A DNA stretch of 64,000 nucleotides from Epiperipatus broadwayi (GCA_028023455.1 JAQFVV010006653.1:374001-438000); one strand, 5' to 3'. Positions 1-10,561 are shown, counted from the stretch's first letter. Made by a program: numbers and translations. The notes: generated by a model not told the origin, from the letters alone.

Positions 1-197
1 ACTGAAAACTGTGTATGCTTCTTTAGATGGCAGATGGTGCTGTTGAGAAGGTTAGAAGCATGCAAGATGTCAGAGAGACAGATAGTAGGGATAGTATGCC
101 AAAACTTCAGCTTAACAATGAAGTGCATATTGGGAAGAGATGATAAATCAGCTAAGGAAATAGATAAGGGGTTGGGCATGTTTGAGGTAAGCAGTTA

Positions 198-803
198 TTG
201 GCAGCCGAAGATAAGGAAGCGAGAGATGTAGGTGAAAGGCAGAAGCGGTATCATAAGGAAGAGGAAAATAAACCGAAAGATGACAAAAGAAATGGAGCAG
301 GGTCGAACTATGCAGAAAAGGGAGGACAAATAGGGAACCTCATATGTTCATGGGAGGATAGACTTCCAGAATATGCCCCTCAAACATACTCCAAAATTAT
401 GATCACATTTGGGAATATTAAAGTAGCAACACTCATAGATTCAGGGAGCCAGGTTTCTGTACTATCAGAGAGGCTGTACCAACAAATCTTAAGAGAACAG
501 CCGGGGATCCAAGTCCTTCCATTAAAAGAAACCCATGTCACTATGGTAAATAATCGCAAGGCAAAAGTAGAGCTCTGACAGGTATGGGCCGAGATGAAGA
601 TCAACGAGAAAGTCATTTCACACACCTTTTTGGTTATGAAAGATCTGATACATGAGCATTATTGGGATCGGATTTCTTGCACAGACATAAGTGTAGCCTT
701 AATTACAAGAAAGGACTGCTATTATATGAAAACAAAGAACTGGAATTCGGAACCAATGTACTGTATGGTTCTATCAGATTACTCAAATAGGAAACACCAT
801 TAG
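198..803 (+). pseudogene. gypsy retroviral-type aspartic protease and linker, broken
   Basis: This is the protease part of the pol polyprotein, which would cleave the element's own Gag-Pol. The catalytic motif reads ATLIDSGSQVSVL (about 426-464), a D-S-G in place of the more common D-T-G, followed by a hydrophobic flap region. A TGA at 576-578 interrupts the frame, which then continues to 801-803. Near 655 a second frame encodes IIGIGFLAQ, matching the conserved I-L-G-x-D-F-L second motif of gypsy proteases, so a frameshift lies just before it and the D is replaced by G. The upstream residues are lysine- and glutamate-rich and have no recognised domain. Confidence 0.8.
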
Positions 804-844
804 AGAAAAGGTCAAGGAAGCCAAAATAGTGAAGAAGTTATGAG

Positions 845-1615
845 TTGGAAGAAATATTGATGAGGCATTGTCAGGTTTTTTTGGATGTACCTGGTACAAT
901 CCATGGGTTCGAACAGAGAATTCAATTGAGCCGGGACCAACCTTTCCAATCCAGGTCTTACCCTATACCACATCAATACAAAGAAGAGGTAAAGAAGCAA
1001 CTTGATCAGATGATGGAATGGGGAATATTGTTGAAATGTTCATCACCCTACTGCAACCCTCTTGTGGTGGTAAAAAAGAAAGATGGAAATTTTCGATTAT
1101 GCCTGGATGCCAGACAATTAAATAAAATAACTATACCCAATTGCAATGTCCCTCCACCAATGCAGGAATTGCTGGGAAAGTTTCATGGAAAGAAAATCTC
1201 CACATTTGACCTGACGGCCAGCTACTGGCAGATATTGCTACACCCTGAAGATCGTAAGTATACTGCTTTCAGATTTGAAGGCTACGGCTACCAATTCATT
1301 AAGATGCCCTTTGGTCTCATAAACCATGGGGCTGGGTTATTAAGGTGCCTGGATCATGTGTTGTCTCCAGAAGTCAAAGATCTGGTAACCATGTATGTGA
1401 ATGATGTCCTGATAGCCTCATCCACATTAGAGGATCATCTCAGAGAAATAAACCTTTTCCTGGATGAATGCCGAAAAAGGGGAATCAAAGTAAATCTAAA
1501 AAAAAGCGTTCTATGTAGGGAAGAAGTTACATTTTTGGGTCACATTGTAGGAGCCCAGGGGATTCAACCTCATCATGATAAAGTCCTCACCATTAGGGAT
1601 TATCCAACACCTTAG
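845..1615 (+). pseudogene. gypsy reverse transcriptase, nearly complete, active site altered
   Basis: RNA-directed DNA polymerase domain of the retrotransposon. Visible blocks in order: the P-Y-C-N-P-L-V-V-V-K-K-K-D-G fingers motif, F-R-L-C-L-D-A-R-Q-L-N, STFDLTASYWQI with the first catalytic aspartate, a Y-x-F-x-x-M-P-F-G-L block, and the catalytic box. That box reads YVND in place of YVDD: one of the two metal-binding aspartates is now asparagine (G-to-A change), so the enzyme would be inactive even without the stops. The thumb segment F-L-G-H-I-V follows. The frame ends at a TAG (1613-1615) inside the connection region and resumes in the same frame behind it, so this is a point mutation rather than a natural terminus. 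Confidence 0.92.
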
Positions 1616-2329
1616 TCTAGGAAACAAATACGTTCCTTTTTAGACCTCTGCAATTTTTATCATCGTTTCCAGGAACGATTTGCAGACAAATCAGAACCAC
1701 TGTTGAAACTATTAAGGAACCATGTCCCTTGGAGGTGGTCTGGGGAACAGGCCCAGGCATTTGAAGACATTATAGAGGGTTTTTTAAAACAAGTGATGCT
1801 CTCATTCCCTGATTTCAACAATCCCTTTTTGGTGCAGACTGATAGTAGTGGGTACGGGATCGGGGCTACATTATCACAAGTCAAGGATGATGGTGAAATG
1901 GGAGGGTTATATTTTATAAGCAGATTACTCAAAGGCCCCAAAATGAACTATACTACTACTGAGAAAAAGGCACTAGCTATTATATGGGCATTTCAGAAGT
2001 TCAGACCACTCTTGTTGGGATCGAAAGTGATTGTAATCACCGATCACAAGAGTCTTGAGTTCATCAATCACAGCTATTTGACTAACAGCTGACTAGTATG
2101 ATGGAGTTTGTTTCTCCAGGAATATGATTACATGGTGTGTTACTGTAAAGGATCAGAGAATATTGTAGCTGATATTTTGAGCCACAATCCTGCTGGATGC
2201 CGGCCTCAACTTTTAAAATGTGATGATGTATACATAGCAGATATCAACTTGGCCATAAATGAAGACATAGAAAGGACCTGGAACAGCTGGCCCACCATCA
2301 AAGAAGCTATGAGAAACTGGTGCCATTGA
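1616..2329 (+). pseudogene. gypsy connection and RNase H domain, interrupted
   Basis: The frame is the same as the reverse transcriptase. The connection motif PWRWSGEQAQAFEDI (1726-1770) leads into RNase H. Its acidic residues are visible in QTDSSGYGIGATLSQ, in TEKKALAIIWAFQKF and in ITDHKSLEF. Stops occur at 2090-2092 and 2099-2101, after which the same frame continues through a tether (E-Y-D-Y-M-V-C-Y-C-K-G-S-E-N-I-V-A-D-I-L-S), which is the usual gypsy 'N.VADALSR' sequence. RNase H would degrade the RNA strand of the RNA-DNA hybrid during reverse transcription. A shift into the +1 frame near 2315 connects to the integrase. Confidence 0.88.
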
Positions 2330-3456
2330 TAGACCTATTAGAAGCAGAGTATCCAGTCAATGTAAGTTGGGTTGGAAAGAAGACGGAGAATTATCAAATA
2401 CACGACAAAGTCCTTCAATATAAGATTCAAAGTGATCCCGAAGAATGGAGACCATTCCTCCCAGGACACTTGAGGGATGCAGTTGTTAATCACCTGCACA
2501 AACTATATGGGCATTATGGACACCAAAAACAGAGCACCTGATTAGGAAATGGTTTTATTGGCCAGGCATGCATAGTAACATCATCGGTATCCTGAATAAA
2601 TGTGAGGTGCCAGAGGGCCAAGCCAGTAAACCGAAATTATGCCACACCCATGACCTACATGATACCAGATCGGCCTCAAGAAGTGATGGTCATAGACTAT
2701 TACGGACCACTTACCCCATTTAACCGAAAACGATATATGGTGGCCGTATATGACCTGTTTTCTAAATTTGTGGCTGCATACCCTGTAGCCCAGGCAAATG
2801 TAAAGGAGACAATTAAAAACCTCAAAAGTAAACATTTTCCTTTTGTGGGAAAGCCGAAAATCATCCTGTCGGACCATGGTACTGCATTTACTTCGGGTGA
2901 ATTGGAGAGATGGACATGTAGACAGGATATAAAGCATGTATTAACTTCCATTCGTAATCCCCAGTCCAACCTGTGTGAGAGGGTAATGCGAAAGCTGGGA
3001 TGGTTATTTAGGATGTATACACCTGATAATCACCGGGGTTGGGTTAAGTGTCTTCCGCAAGTATTGAACTACATCAATTGGTCCATAAATGAGTCCACGG
3101 GGTTTGCACCAGTGCAATTGCATTTAGGGGAGCACATTCCGTGGTTGATGAGGACAACATTGCCAGGAACCAAAGACCAACTCATAATTGCTGAGGCTGA
3201 TCGCATGTTGGCCTGCCACTGGATGATCCAAGCAAGCAAGCATCAGAACAGGAGAATCCTGAAACCTAGTTATTACTTCAAAGTAGGTGATAGGGTCCTA
3301 GTAAAGACTCCTCAGGTGAGTGATCCTGGAAAGTTCATATGTAAAAAGTTTTGCAACCTATATGAAGGCCCTTTCACTATTGTGTGGAGTCAAGGCCGGA
3401 ATGCCTTTAGGCTGGATACCAGACAGGGAATCAAGGGTACGTTTAATGCCAGGTAG
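2320..3456 (+). pseudogene. gypsy integrase (HHCC and DDE), frameshifted
   Basis: Integrase inserts the cDNA copy into chromosomes. The N-terminal zinc finger is readable as H-L-H-K-L-Y-G-H-Y-G-H and then C-x-x-C, but it is spread over different frames, with shifts near 2535 and 2590. The core from 2602 keeps all three catalytic acids: D in VMVIDYYGPL, D in IILSDHGTAFTS and E in NPQSNLCERVMRKLG. The C-terminal part has the typical VGDRVLVKT and LYEGPFTIV segments and stops at 3454-3456. About 175 bp of A-rich sequence separates the stop from the polypurine tract. The core itself is uninterrupted over 284 codons, the best preserved part of the element. Confidence 0.92.
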
Positions 3457-3630
3457 CTAAAGCCGGCATAAGGATTCTAACCGCCAAAAACCATAGCAAA
3501 TAATAAAATGAAGTCTATGGGGAACAGAAGGGAAGGGAAAATACATGTACATAAAGGAAAGGGTTAGGGTCAGAGGTTTTTTTTCTTTGTTAGCCTTCAA
3601 AATGAAATAAACCTTGTTTTGAAGTCTTTC

Positions 3631-3679
3631 AAACAGGGGGAGGGCATTGTAACAGGAACTGGGTTCAATCCCTGTTACA
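3631..3679 (+). other. polypurine tract and 5' border of the 3' LTR
   Basis: A purine run AAACAGGGGGAGGG at 3631-3644 precedes TGTAACAGG at 3648. A polypurine tract immediately before a TG dinucleotide marks the plus-strand primer site and the LTR start. The first 32 bases of the LTR form an inverted repeat: TGTAACAGG (3648-3656) pairs with CCTGTTACA (3671-3679) around a loop that reads like a tRNA T-arm (GGGTTCAATCCC). The 3' border of the LTR was not found, so no target-site duplication can be given. Confidence 0.7.
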
Positions 3680-5890
3680 AAAGGATCGAAAATGTAGTTG
3701 TAGATAATTTTTATTTATTTATTAGTATTATATAATTATTTGTAAAAGTCCATTTTTTTTACACCCCTCATCCTTTTTTCACAGGGTACAATCAATCCCT
3801 TTAAGAGTAATTTTTTTTTTTATTATATAATTATTTGTGAAAGTCGCACATACCAAGCGCACATGTATTTGCTGGAACGTGGGGTGGGGGTTTATATTAT
3901 GAGTGGCATATGTATATGTAGGTAGATATTATTGAGAACAAGAAAGTAGAAATTTAAAAGACTTTAAAACAGATAAAAGAAAAGTTTCTTTTGCGAGTAT
4001 AAATTTCCTGAATGAATTGGCCAAATGGATCGCATTGTTCAATAAAAAAAAGAAAAAGAAAGAAAGCAAAATCCAACTGCTTGAATGGATATATATATAT
4101 ATTTTTTGTGTGTGTGTGTTTGTTTTAATTAAATGGATTTTTCAGAAATAACTTTGATTGAGAAAAATGAACATGAAATGCCATTAGTTATTGAACTATT
4201 TTCGATCTATTTTGTGTGGTTAAAGTTGATAAAAGGATTTGTAATTAAAAGTTCAGGAATTTAAAAAGAAAAAGAGAGATAAGCAAAAGTCAAGATCGCT
4301 AAGTGGTTTTCCTTTTGTTTGACATTTTTATAAGAAAATCTATTTTTGAAACAAAGGAATACCAGCGATCAGAAAAAAAGGCCACTGGGATTGATTAATT
4401 AATTTGAAAAAACAGGCAGTTGAGCTCTGCTAGTCTTACGTGTAAGAATATTTTAAATTTCATTTGAAGAAAAGCTGTTACATTAGCTGAAAAGAAGAAA
4501 GTTGGAGAAGTAAATATTGCGAACTGAACTACATATATATAAGTGTCCTAAACTACATATATATAAGTGACCTCATGGATCGCATGGGGTAAAATCACCA
4601 TCGTGCTTGGTCGATGTTTGGACTCCAGCCATTTTAATATGCCACGTTAATATATTCTACAACCAACATCGCCAACTGCCCTACATAACTAAAGCTATTT
4701 GAATCCAGTGTAGATCGTACGCCATTCCGGAATCAACCGAAAGAATAAAGAACAGAAGATTGAATATGCCACTTTAGAGGGACTAAAGGAATGAAATGTT
4801 AAGTGGAAGCGATGGATGCCATATTTGCCTAGGTAGGATTCCCGGAATCTTTTAGCGAGTGCACTCGGAAACACATATGCCAGTTATTCAAATTATACTA
4901 TACCAGTAAATATACACTTATTATGCCATTTTCAATTTTTAAAGTTAATCCAACCTAATTGTAAAAATATTTCATACTATACCTGTATTATTAAATGTTT
5001 TTTTTTATTGTCTTCTCCTTATTAATAATATTTCATTAAAATATTTATTATATGTATATGTGTGCCATTTATTGATTGTGTTTTTAATAAGTAATAGTAG
5101 ATATGTAGCTAAATTATTGATTTAGTGCGATACGCGTTATAGAATTTATGAGTTCCAAAATCTTATACACGTGCGTGCTGGTGTGAATTTAACGATAATT
5201 TATAACGAGACAGATTAGATAGCAAAATATATGAGGATTGTAAAATAATTAGTTTAAACTTTAATGGGATAACAGAAATAGAAAGATATAGAATGAATTG
5301 ATTTGAAATTGCATTCCCTTTTGTTTGTTCTCCGGCGCATGGCGCTACCACCCCTGAGCATTAAGGCGGGCAACTAAGTAAAAGGTTGAATCAAATAAAT
5401 ATTTAATGGACCCTACAATTCTTGTTGAATAATGAGTTTGGCACTTGGCAATGAACAAAAAAAAAAAATACATTCGATGTCCATAAACGTAGAGGTCTAG
5501 TTAAAGTTAAGTTAAAGCTGGGAGAGTTCGGTTTCATTACCTGATGTTTATGTGTTTTGCTGTCGATTGCTTCACTTACCCCTTTGAATGACCCAAAGTT
5601 TGGGAAAACTTCATGTAAGGGGTGAATGACTCGATTTATTTTCTGGAAAACTTCGTATGGGAAGGATCGTTAGTTAATACATGTGTCACTGTAAAAATTC
5701 ACACTCAGAAAGAAAGAATAACTATAGAAAATTGGTTTGATAAGGATAAAGGTTTGAATTCAGCTAAATTATAATTTTAAAAAATGTAAACATACACTGA
5801 ATAGGGTGCAATTGATACAATATATTAAATAGAAATTCTTGCTGCCTCAAATTTATGAGATAATTTTATAATGAAATTTTTTTAATTCAG
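3680..5890. other. LTR-like and AT-rich sequence with no gene
   Basis: The first part probably belongs to the 3' LTR of the gypsy element. It includes a 25-base direct repeat starting with TATTATATAATTATTTG near 3725 and 3822, and possible polyadenylation signals (AATAAA near 4041, AATAAAG near 4743). The mixed-composition stretch 4560-4870 and the GC-richer patch 5330-5400 look like further retroelement sequence, but no terminal structure could be defined. No open frame resembles a known protein. Confidence 0.4.
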
Positions 5891-5959
5891 TCTTGCAAAT
5901 CGGTTTACCATTTCTGTATGTATACTATTTTGAAGCAACTATAGAACAATTTAAAAAAA

Positions 5960-6155
5960 TAATAATAATTATCTTAAACTGGATTCCAAGAGATTGTAAA
6001 AGTCCCAGAAAGAGACCACATGTGAGTTGGATGGATGAAATAAGAAAGTGTGCAGGGATGACATGGAGAAGAGAAGCTAAAGATCAGAGAAGATGGATTG
6101 AACTTGGAGAGACCTTCATCCTGCAGTGGATTGATAATGGTTGATGATGATGATT
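5960..6155 (+). pseudogene. 3' tail of an RTE-like LINE, 5'-truncated copy
   Basis: The frame 5965-6144 encodes SPRKRPHVSWMDEIRKCAG followed by R-R-E-A-K-D-Q-R-R-W-I-E-L-G-E. This is the family-typical carboxy-terminal tail seen after the reverse transcriptase in many RTE/CR1-group non-LTR elements (G-R-P-x-x-R-W-x-D-D-I, then A-Q-D-R-x-x-W-R-x-L-G-E). It ends in a (GAT)n-like tail at 6138-6155, as expected for such LINEs. Only the last 60 codons survive, so this is a dead, 5'-truncated insertion. Two related ends lie at 9770-9895 and, inverted, at 39030-39172. Confidence 0.7.
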
Positions 6156-6536
6156 AATAATTATCGCAGAATCCATTTCAGAACTAATTTATTCAAATTT
6201 CATTTTTAAAATAGATAACACCTTGCAATTTTGTTTAGTAATTAATAAAACTACATTTCTATAAATTATTTTTAGCATGTATTTTATTTCAAATATGTAG
6301 TTAGTTGCACATCGTCATCAATAGTACTCTGCCCCATAGACAGGTTCCAAGAGTAGTCACATCATCAATTCATCGATTTTTTTCATTCCATTCTTTTGAT
6401 TGTCCAGCTCTTCAATTCCACATAACTCTTCCCATCTTTTATATCATCCAACAATGTCAACCTTTTCTGTCCTTTCTTCTTGCTTTCACTCACCACTTCC
6501 TCCAAAACAACTTTCATTACATTATACTTTCTTCTT

Positions 6537-6660
6537 AATATATTTCCAATCCAGTTTCTCTTTCTGATTTCCTCAGTCAATCTTTTTTTTTTTCATTTAA
6601 TATATTTCCAATCCAGTTTCTCTTTCTGATTTCCTCAGTCAATCTTTTTTTTTTTCATTT
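6537..6660. repeat. 62-bp tandem duplication in LINE remnant
   Basis: The block starting AATATATTTCCAATCC at 6537 recurs head-to-tail at 6599. The copies are essentially identical apart from the length of a T run, so the duplication is younger than the LINE it lies in. Confidence 0.9.
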
Positions 6661-6866
6661 ACTCTTTTCAAAACTTCTTTCATTTATTATTTTATTCATC
6701 CAACTGATTTTTTCTATTCTTCTCCATATCCACATTTCAAATGCTCTCAATCTGTTCAGAACTTTATTACTCGTTGTCCACATTTTACAACCATACAATA
6801 ATACACCCCAAACATAGCATTTAATTAATCTTTTTTTAATTCTCTTGTCAAAGGTTTACAAAATAT

Positions 6867-6930
6867 TTTCTTTCTCTTAATATATGCCTCCTTTGGTATT
6901 TCTTTCTCTTAATATATGCCTCCTTTGGTA
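6867..6930. repeat. 32-bp tandem duplication in LINE remnant
   Basis: TTTCTTTCTCTTAATATATG plus twelve more bases at 6867-6898 is repeated exactly at 6899-6930. Confidence 0.9.
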
Positions 6931-7202
6931 ATGATATTCTTTTGACTTCCTTATCACTTTTTCCATCCTTATTCGACTCACTACTCAAATATCTCAATTT
7001 TTTTTATCTGTTGAACTAGGTTATCATGGATTTCAATTTGCAGTCTTTTTGCATTCTTCTCTATCCATAAACACTTAATCTTCTCAGCATTAATCTTCAT
7101 TCCATATTCCATACATCCTCCAATTTATTCAACATATTCTGAAGACACATTTTATTTTAAGCTATAAGAGTCAGATCATCTGAAAATCTTATACATTTTA
7201 TT

Positions 7203-7284
7203 GATGTGATGTGATGCACTGTGACTTCTCCTTATATGGAGTCAGGAATTTCTCAGCAACTATGCCCAGAGAAACCTGTTAGCT
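7203..7284 (-). repeat. short dispersed repeat F, copy 1
   Basis: On the minus strand this reads GCTAACAGGTTTCTCTGGGC, then TAGTTGCTGAGAAATTCCTG, then AAGGAGAAGTCACAGTGCAT and a CATCACATC-type tail. The same unit, about 80% similar, is inserted inside another repeat at 14202-14280. It is too short to classify; it behaves like a small SINE or SINE fragment with a (CATCA)-like tail. Confidence 0.65.
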
Positions 7285-7383
7285 ACTTTAATTTCTCTTT
7301 CTATTCCCCACCCTAAGTTTTCCTATAATCTGCTCCATCTCATTTCCTTAACATAATCTTTGTCAACTCCATGGTCTTCATAT

Positions 7384-7740
7384 CTAAATCCCCTTATCTT
7401 TTCCCAAACCCAGCATAAAAACCAATAACCAACTTTCTGAATAATTGCTTTGTTCATATTTATATTTCCATAACTTCATTATTTGTATTCTTTCTGCTTT
7501 CAAGCATTTACATTGAATTAACAGATGCCTAATATTTTCTATGCCTTCCTTACACAACTTGCAGACTAAATCACCCATATTTTTCCATTTACATGTATAT
7601 TCTCTTGTTGCTAAAAATCCCATTCAAGCTTTAAACAATAAACTACTTTCCTTGCTATTATCATAAATTAACTCATACCCAATGTTCTGTTTACTTCTAT
7701 ATATACTTAAACTCTTTTTACTCTCCATACTAGTTCTCCT
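7384..7740 (-). pseudogene. LINE carboxy-terminal zinc-knuckle fragment
   Basis: The minus-strand frame 7623-7384 encodes a segment with CKLCKEGIENIRHLLIQCKC, the C-x2-C...H...C knuckle found at the carboxy terminus of many R1/I/Jockey/Nimb-type non-LTR elements. Upstream, in the same frame after one stop, comes M-E-S-K-K-S-L-S-I-Y-R-S-K-Q-N-I-G-Y, also family-typical. It lies between two reverse-transcriptase blocks (8035-8110 and 7163-7190) that should be only some 150-200 bp apart, so it is most simply a second LINE fragment inserted into the first. Confidence 0.6.
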
Positions 7741-8034
7741 TCTCCCCATTCTTTATTAATGCATCTATTCTTCTATTCCGTTCCTTACTACTATAACACT
7801 CAACAATCCTCCCAACACAATCATCTCACCTTTTGTACAAGTATGCTGATATAAATTCTTTATCCAAATCTTCTGCATACCGCATTACCTTTCTCACTCA
7901 TCTTATTGCCTGCCCTTTACTTGTAACCCAATTAAATACTATTTTGGCTTTCTTTTATTATCCATAAACAGCAATCTACTGAACATTTTCATTTTTCTTT
8001 TTGCATTTCTCTTGCTTCACCACAGTCTAAATAA

Positions 8035-8270
8035 TTATTTAACATTCTTCTAAATAAACATTAAAAAGAACAGGTGACATACTGCATTCTTGCCTAACTA
8101 TTCTTTCTATATTCACCTCATCACATACTGGGAAAAAATAAATAAATACCATTTAATATTTATTTTGAACTGCATTCTAGCCTAACTATTCTTTCTATAT
8201 TCACCTCATCACATACTGGGAAAAAATAAATAAATACCATTTAATATTTATTTTGATCAGCACGTCTTTC
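8035..8270 (-). pseudogene. LINE reverse transcriptase fragment with tandem duplication
   Basis: On the minus strand near 8110-8040 the frame gives IVRQECSMSPVLFNVYLEEC, the conserved R-Q-G-C-x-L-S-P-x-L-F-N block of non-LTR reverse transcriptases. It belongs upstream of the catalytic box at 7163-7190, and the two are now separated by foreign sequence. The 88-bp unit 8081-8168 is duplicated at 8169-8256 with one or two differences, repeating part of this motif. Confidence 0.7.
8081..8256. repeat. 88-bp tandem duplication
   Basis: Units 8081-8168 and 8169-8256 differ only at a single T/A position that I can see. The block carries part of the LINE reverse-transcriptase motif and the sequence next to it. 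Confidence 0.92.
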
Positions 8271-8682
8271 TTAATGATCCTATTTGCCACTATGTATTTA
8301 TCTCCTTTTATATTATAAATATGTGTTTGAAATTAAATGTAGTGATAAAATAATTTCTAGAAATATAATATTGTGTGCATGAATAGAATGAAGTAATGGG
8401 CAAAATGAACTCTAATAGAAGGTTATAAAAATTATTTGATTTATTTGACTTTTAAAAAAATTTAAAGTATAATTAAGCATAAGTTTCAGCATTTAGCATT
8501 AGTAAAAATGTAAATATACATTTCTTAGATGAATAGATAGAAAAAGCAAGTTTATTGACTCCAACAATAATTTAAACAGTGACAAAAGTTTTTAATTAGT
8601 TATAGTCAGTAATAGTTTTTATTTAACTATAAATTGTATAACTTTTAGTTTTAAATTTAATTATAAACCAATAAATTAGAAG

Positions 8683-9290
8683 TAATTTGAACACAGACTT
8701 TCAAGTTTTCTTCAGTTATCCACTCTATCTTATTCAACTGACATATATTACCACATACATGTGAAAAATGTAAATAATCTACAATATACGTATTTAGTGC
8801 TAAACCAGCACTCATCAGTTGGTCCGGATCATCATGGTTCCACACACATATATAATCAGTGCTCAATTTATATTAAGATAGCAAATCTTCATACTTTAGT
8901 GAATAGACTTTAATCTACTCCATCCTCCAACTTTTCAACCATCCACATCATTGAAAATCTGATGATGAAATTTTCAAAGCTCTTGTTGGTGCTAATATTG
9001 TTGTCATCTTCAGATTTTCAATTATATGGATGGTTGAAGAGTTGGAGGGAGAGACTGAAGCCTATTTTAATATAAACTGAGCATTGATTATATATATATA
9101 AGGGAGATGATGATTCAAACCAACTGATGAGGGCTAATTCAGCACAAAATACATATGTTGGAGATCATTCATCTTTTTCATATGTATGTGGTCATGCATG
9201 TCGGTTGTAATAGATAGAGTGGATGACTGAAGAGAGCTTGAGAGTGTATTCAAATCCCCTCTAATTACTTCAAGTTTAAGTATATAGATT
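8683..9290. repeat. family A fold-back repeat with two decayed hammerheads
   Basis: This is a near-complete palindrome of about 600 bp. The left arm (8683-8990) is the reverse complement of the right arm (9000-9290), with roughly 75-80% identity. Landmarks are the outer ACTTTCAAG / CTTGAGAGT ends, the CATGTGAAAAA block, the hammerhead region, and a central TTTTCAAAGCTCTTGTTGG loop. Each arm carries the hammerhead core, on opposite strands. Left arm, minus strand (8775-8840): CTGATGA is present but GAAA has become TAAA. Right arm, plus strand (9105-9170): CTGATGA is present but GAAA has become AAAA. Both are therefore probably inactive. Confidence 0.85.
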
Positions 9291-9649
9291 ATACTTATAT
9301 TTAAAATAAAACAATGTTATTTATTTTAAGACACATATATATTAAGACTAAATAGATTTAGTTTAGATTATATTTTTTATTGTTTCCATGCAGTAACTAA
9401 TATGTATTAACGCTAATTTTTATCATAAAATGGGTAAAAGTTCAAGTTATTTATTATTTAAATTTTGACGCTGGTATAATATTTTTAAAATTGAAAAATA
9501 TCAGTGTATTTTATTTTTTTGTCACTGCTATGAATTAAAAATAAATTTTCTTGTGGAGAGAAAAAATTAAATAGAATACTCATTTACAAATGAAAAATAA
9601 AGTTATTATTAAAACAATTTAATTCTAACTTTTTTTAATAATTCACCCC

Positions 9650-9670
9650 CCCCCCATCACCACCCCCAAT
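9650..9670. repeat. C-rich low-complexity tract
   Basis: A run of about nine C followed by ATCACCACCCCC stands out in an AT-rich background. No coding or regulatory signal is evident. Confidence 0.6.
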
Positions 9671-9769
9671 TAGTTAGCCATATATATTATGCATTTATAA
9701 TACATGCATATATATGTATGATATATTGCATATATATTGAAAATGTGTTTGACACACACATATATCACA

Positions 9770-9895
9770 TATGAGATGAATGGATGAAATAAGGAAATGT
9801 GCTGGGAGGATATGGAGAAGAGAGGCTAAAAATCGGAGATGGATTGAACTTGGAAAGACCTTGATAATGGTTGTTGATGATGATGATAGTAGGTG
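9770..9895 (+). pseudogene. RTE-like LINE 3' end, second short copy
   Basis: GATGAATGGATGAAATAAGG at 9775 and the following 100 bases match the LINE tail at 6025-6155 (same W-M-D/N-E-I-R-K-C-A-G segment, now with small deletions) and end in a GTTGATGATGATGAT tail. It is non-coding because of frameshifts. Confidence 0.7.
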
Positions 9896-10178
9896 AGTTA
9901 CATACTTTACGTACATTATGAACAAAAAAAAACTAAATATAAAAAAATTGATTTTTTTTTATATTAATTTCTAGGTTTTTTTTATTTGATTTTAATCATA
10001 GTTGAAACTGCAGATATGTACATCACAAAATTCAGGGGACTATAGCAAATAACATGTACTTTTTAAAAATAAATAAATATTTTATAAAATTATACATAAA
10101 AAAATTTTCATTGACATATATACATATTCGAAATGTATATTTTATACGGTCTAATTGTATTCATATATCACGTTTTAG

Positions 10179-10318
10179 ATTAGACAGTTGCAGGAGTCGG
10201 AGGCGCGAGCGGCTGCTGCTGAAAGAGAGGTAGAGTTTCTGAAAAATAGCATTAAAGCGTTACAAAGTCAGCTTCACCAAATGCAAGAGTTTCTCTCCGC
10301 CCACGATCAGGAACACAG
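10179..10318 (+). CDS. coiled-coil protein gene, first recognised exon
   Basis: Internal exon of a plus-strand gene. The acceptor is TTTTAG ending at 10178, and the donor is CACAG|GTGCTG at 10318/10319. The frame starts in phase 0 and ends with two bases of a split arginine codon. It encodes about 46 residues rich in E, Q, A and K (QLQESEARAAAAEREVEFL, then L-K-A-L-Q-S-Q-L-H-Q-M-Q), with hydrophobic residues at heptad spacing and no proline or glycine, as in a parallel coiled coil. The GC content is clearly above that of the flanking introns. I did not find upstream exons; the start codon and promoter are probably beyond the left edge or in short exons I could not see. The protein family is not recognised. 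Confidence 0.82.
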
Positions 10319-10500
10319 GTGCTGATTTGAAATACTTTTTTTTAAATATTAAATTAATAATGCAAATTTAATTAAATTTAGCGCACAACATGCTTATTTT
10401 TAAATTATATAAAATAATCTTTATACAATTTTTTTCCTTTTAAAGTTGTAAATTAAATAAATCAAATAACACATATTTAAAAGTGGTTTTTAAAACCATA

Positions 10501-10508
<8 letters not shown>

Positions 10509-10560
<52 letters not shown>
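10509..10560. repeat. (TAA)n microsatellite
   Basis: About 17 uninterrupted TAA units follow a short (TA)n run at the outer edge of the family A palindrome. The open frames over it (polyasparagine or polyleucine) are spurious. Confidence 0.97.

Positions 10561-10561
<1 letters not shown>

Larger units (their letters stand above)
1..3647 (+). mobile_element. Ty3/gypsy-type LTR retrotransposon, decayed internal region
   Basis: Fragments appear in the canonical gypsy order: aspartic protease, reverse transcriptase, RNase H, HHCC-DDE integrase, then a polypurine tract. The left end, with gag, primer-binding site and 5' LTR, lies outside the window. The coding region cannot be expressed: in-frame stops lie at 576-578, 1613-1615, 2090-2092 and 2099-2101, and reading-frame shifts occur near 655, 2315, 2535 and 2590. 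The protein domains are still easy to read, so decay is moderate. The first 200 bases have an open frame (34-231) that I do not recognise; it may be the gag-pol junction. The integrase style, with a fYEGPF-like chromodomain-free tail, recalls gypsy elements of arthropods, but I could not search for relatives. Confidence 0.93.
6300..7200 (-). pseudogene. LINE reverse transcriptase 3' half, degenerate
   Basis: Read on the minus strand from 7200 down, this contains FSDDLTLIA (near 7163-7190), a decayed Y-A-D-D-L-x-L-I-A catalytic box, then M-K-I-N-A-E-K-I-K, then a thumb-like K-R-L-I-K-C-Y-V-W-G-V-L-L-Y-G-C-K-M-W-T, then R-L-R-A-F-E-M-W-I-W-R-R, and the tail ending in EEIRKRNWIGNILRR and L-T-L-L-D-D-I-K-D-G. 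These blocks in this order are typical of non-LTR elements of the CR1/L2/RTE group. Several stops and frameshifts make it a pseudogene. Two internal tandem duplications (6537-6660, 6867-6930) have further disrupted it. Confidence 0.75.
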
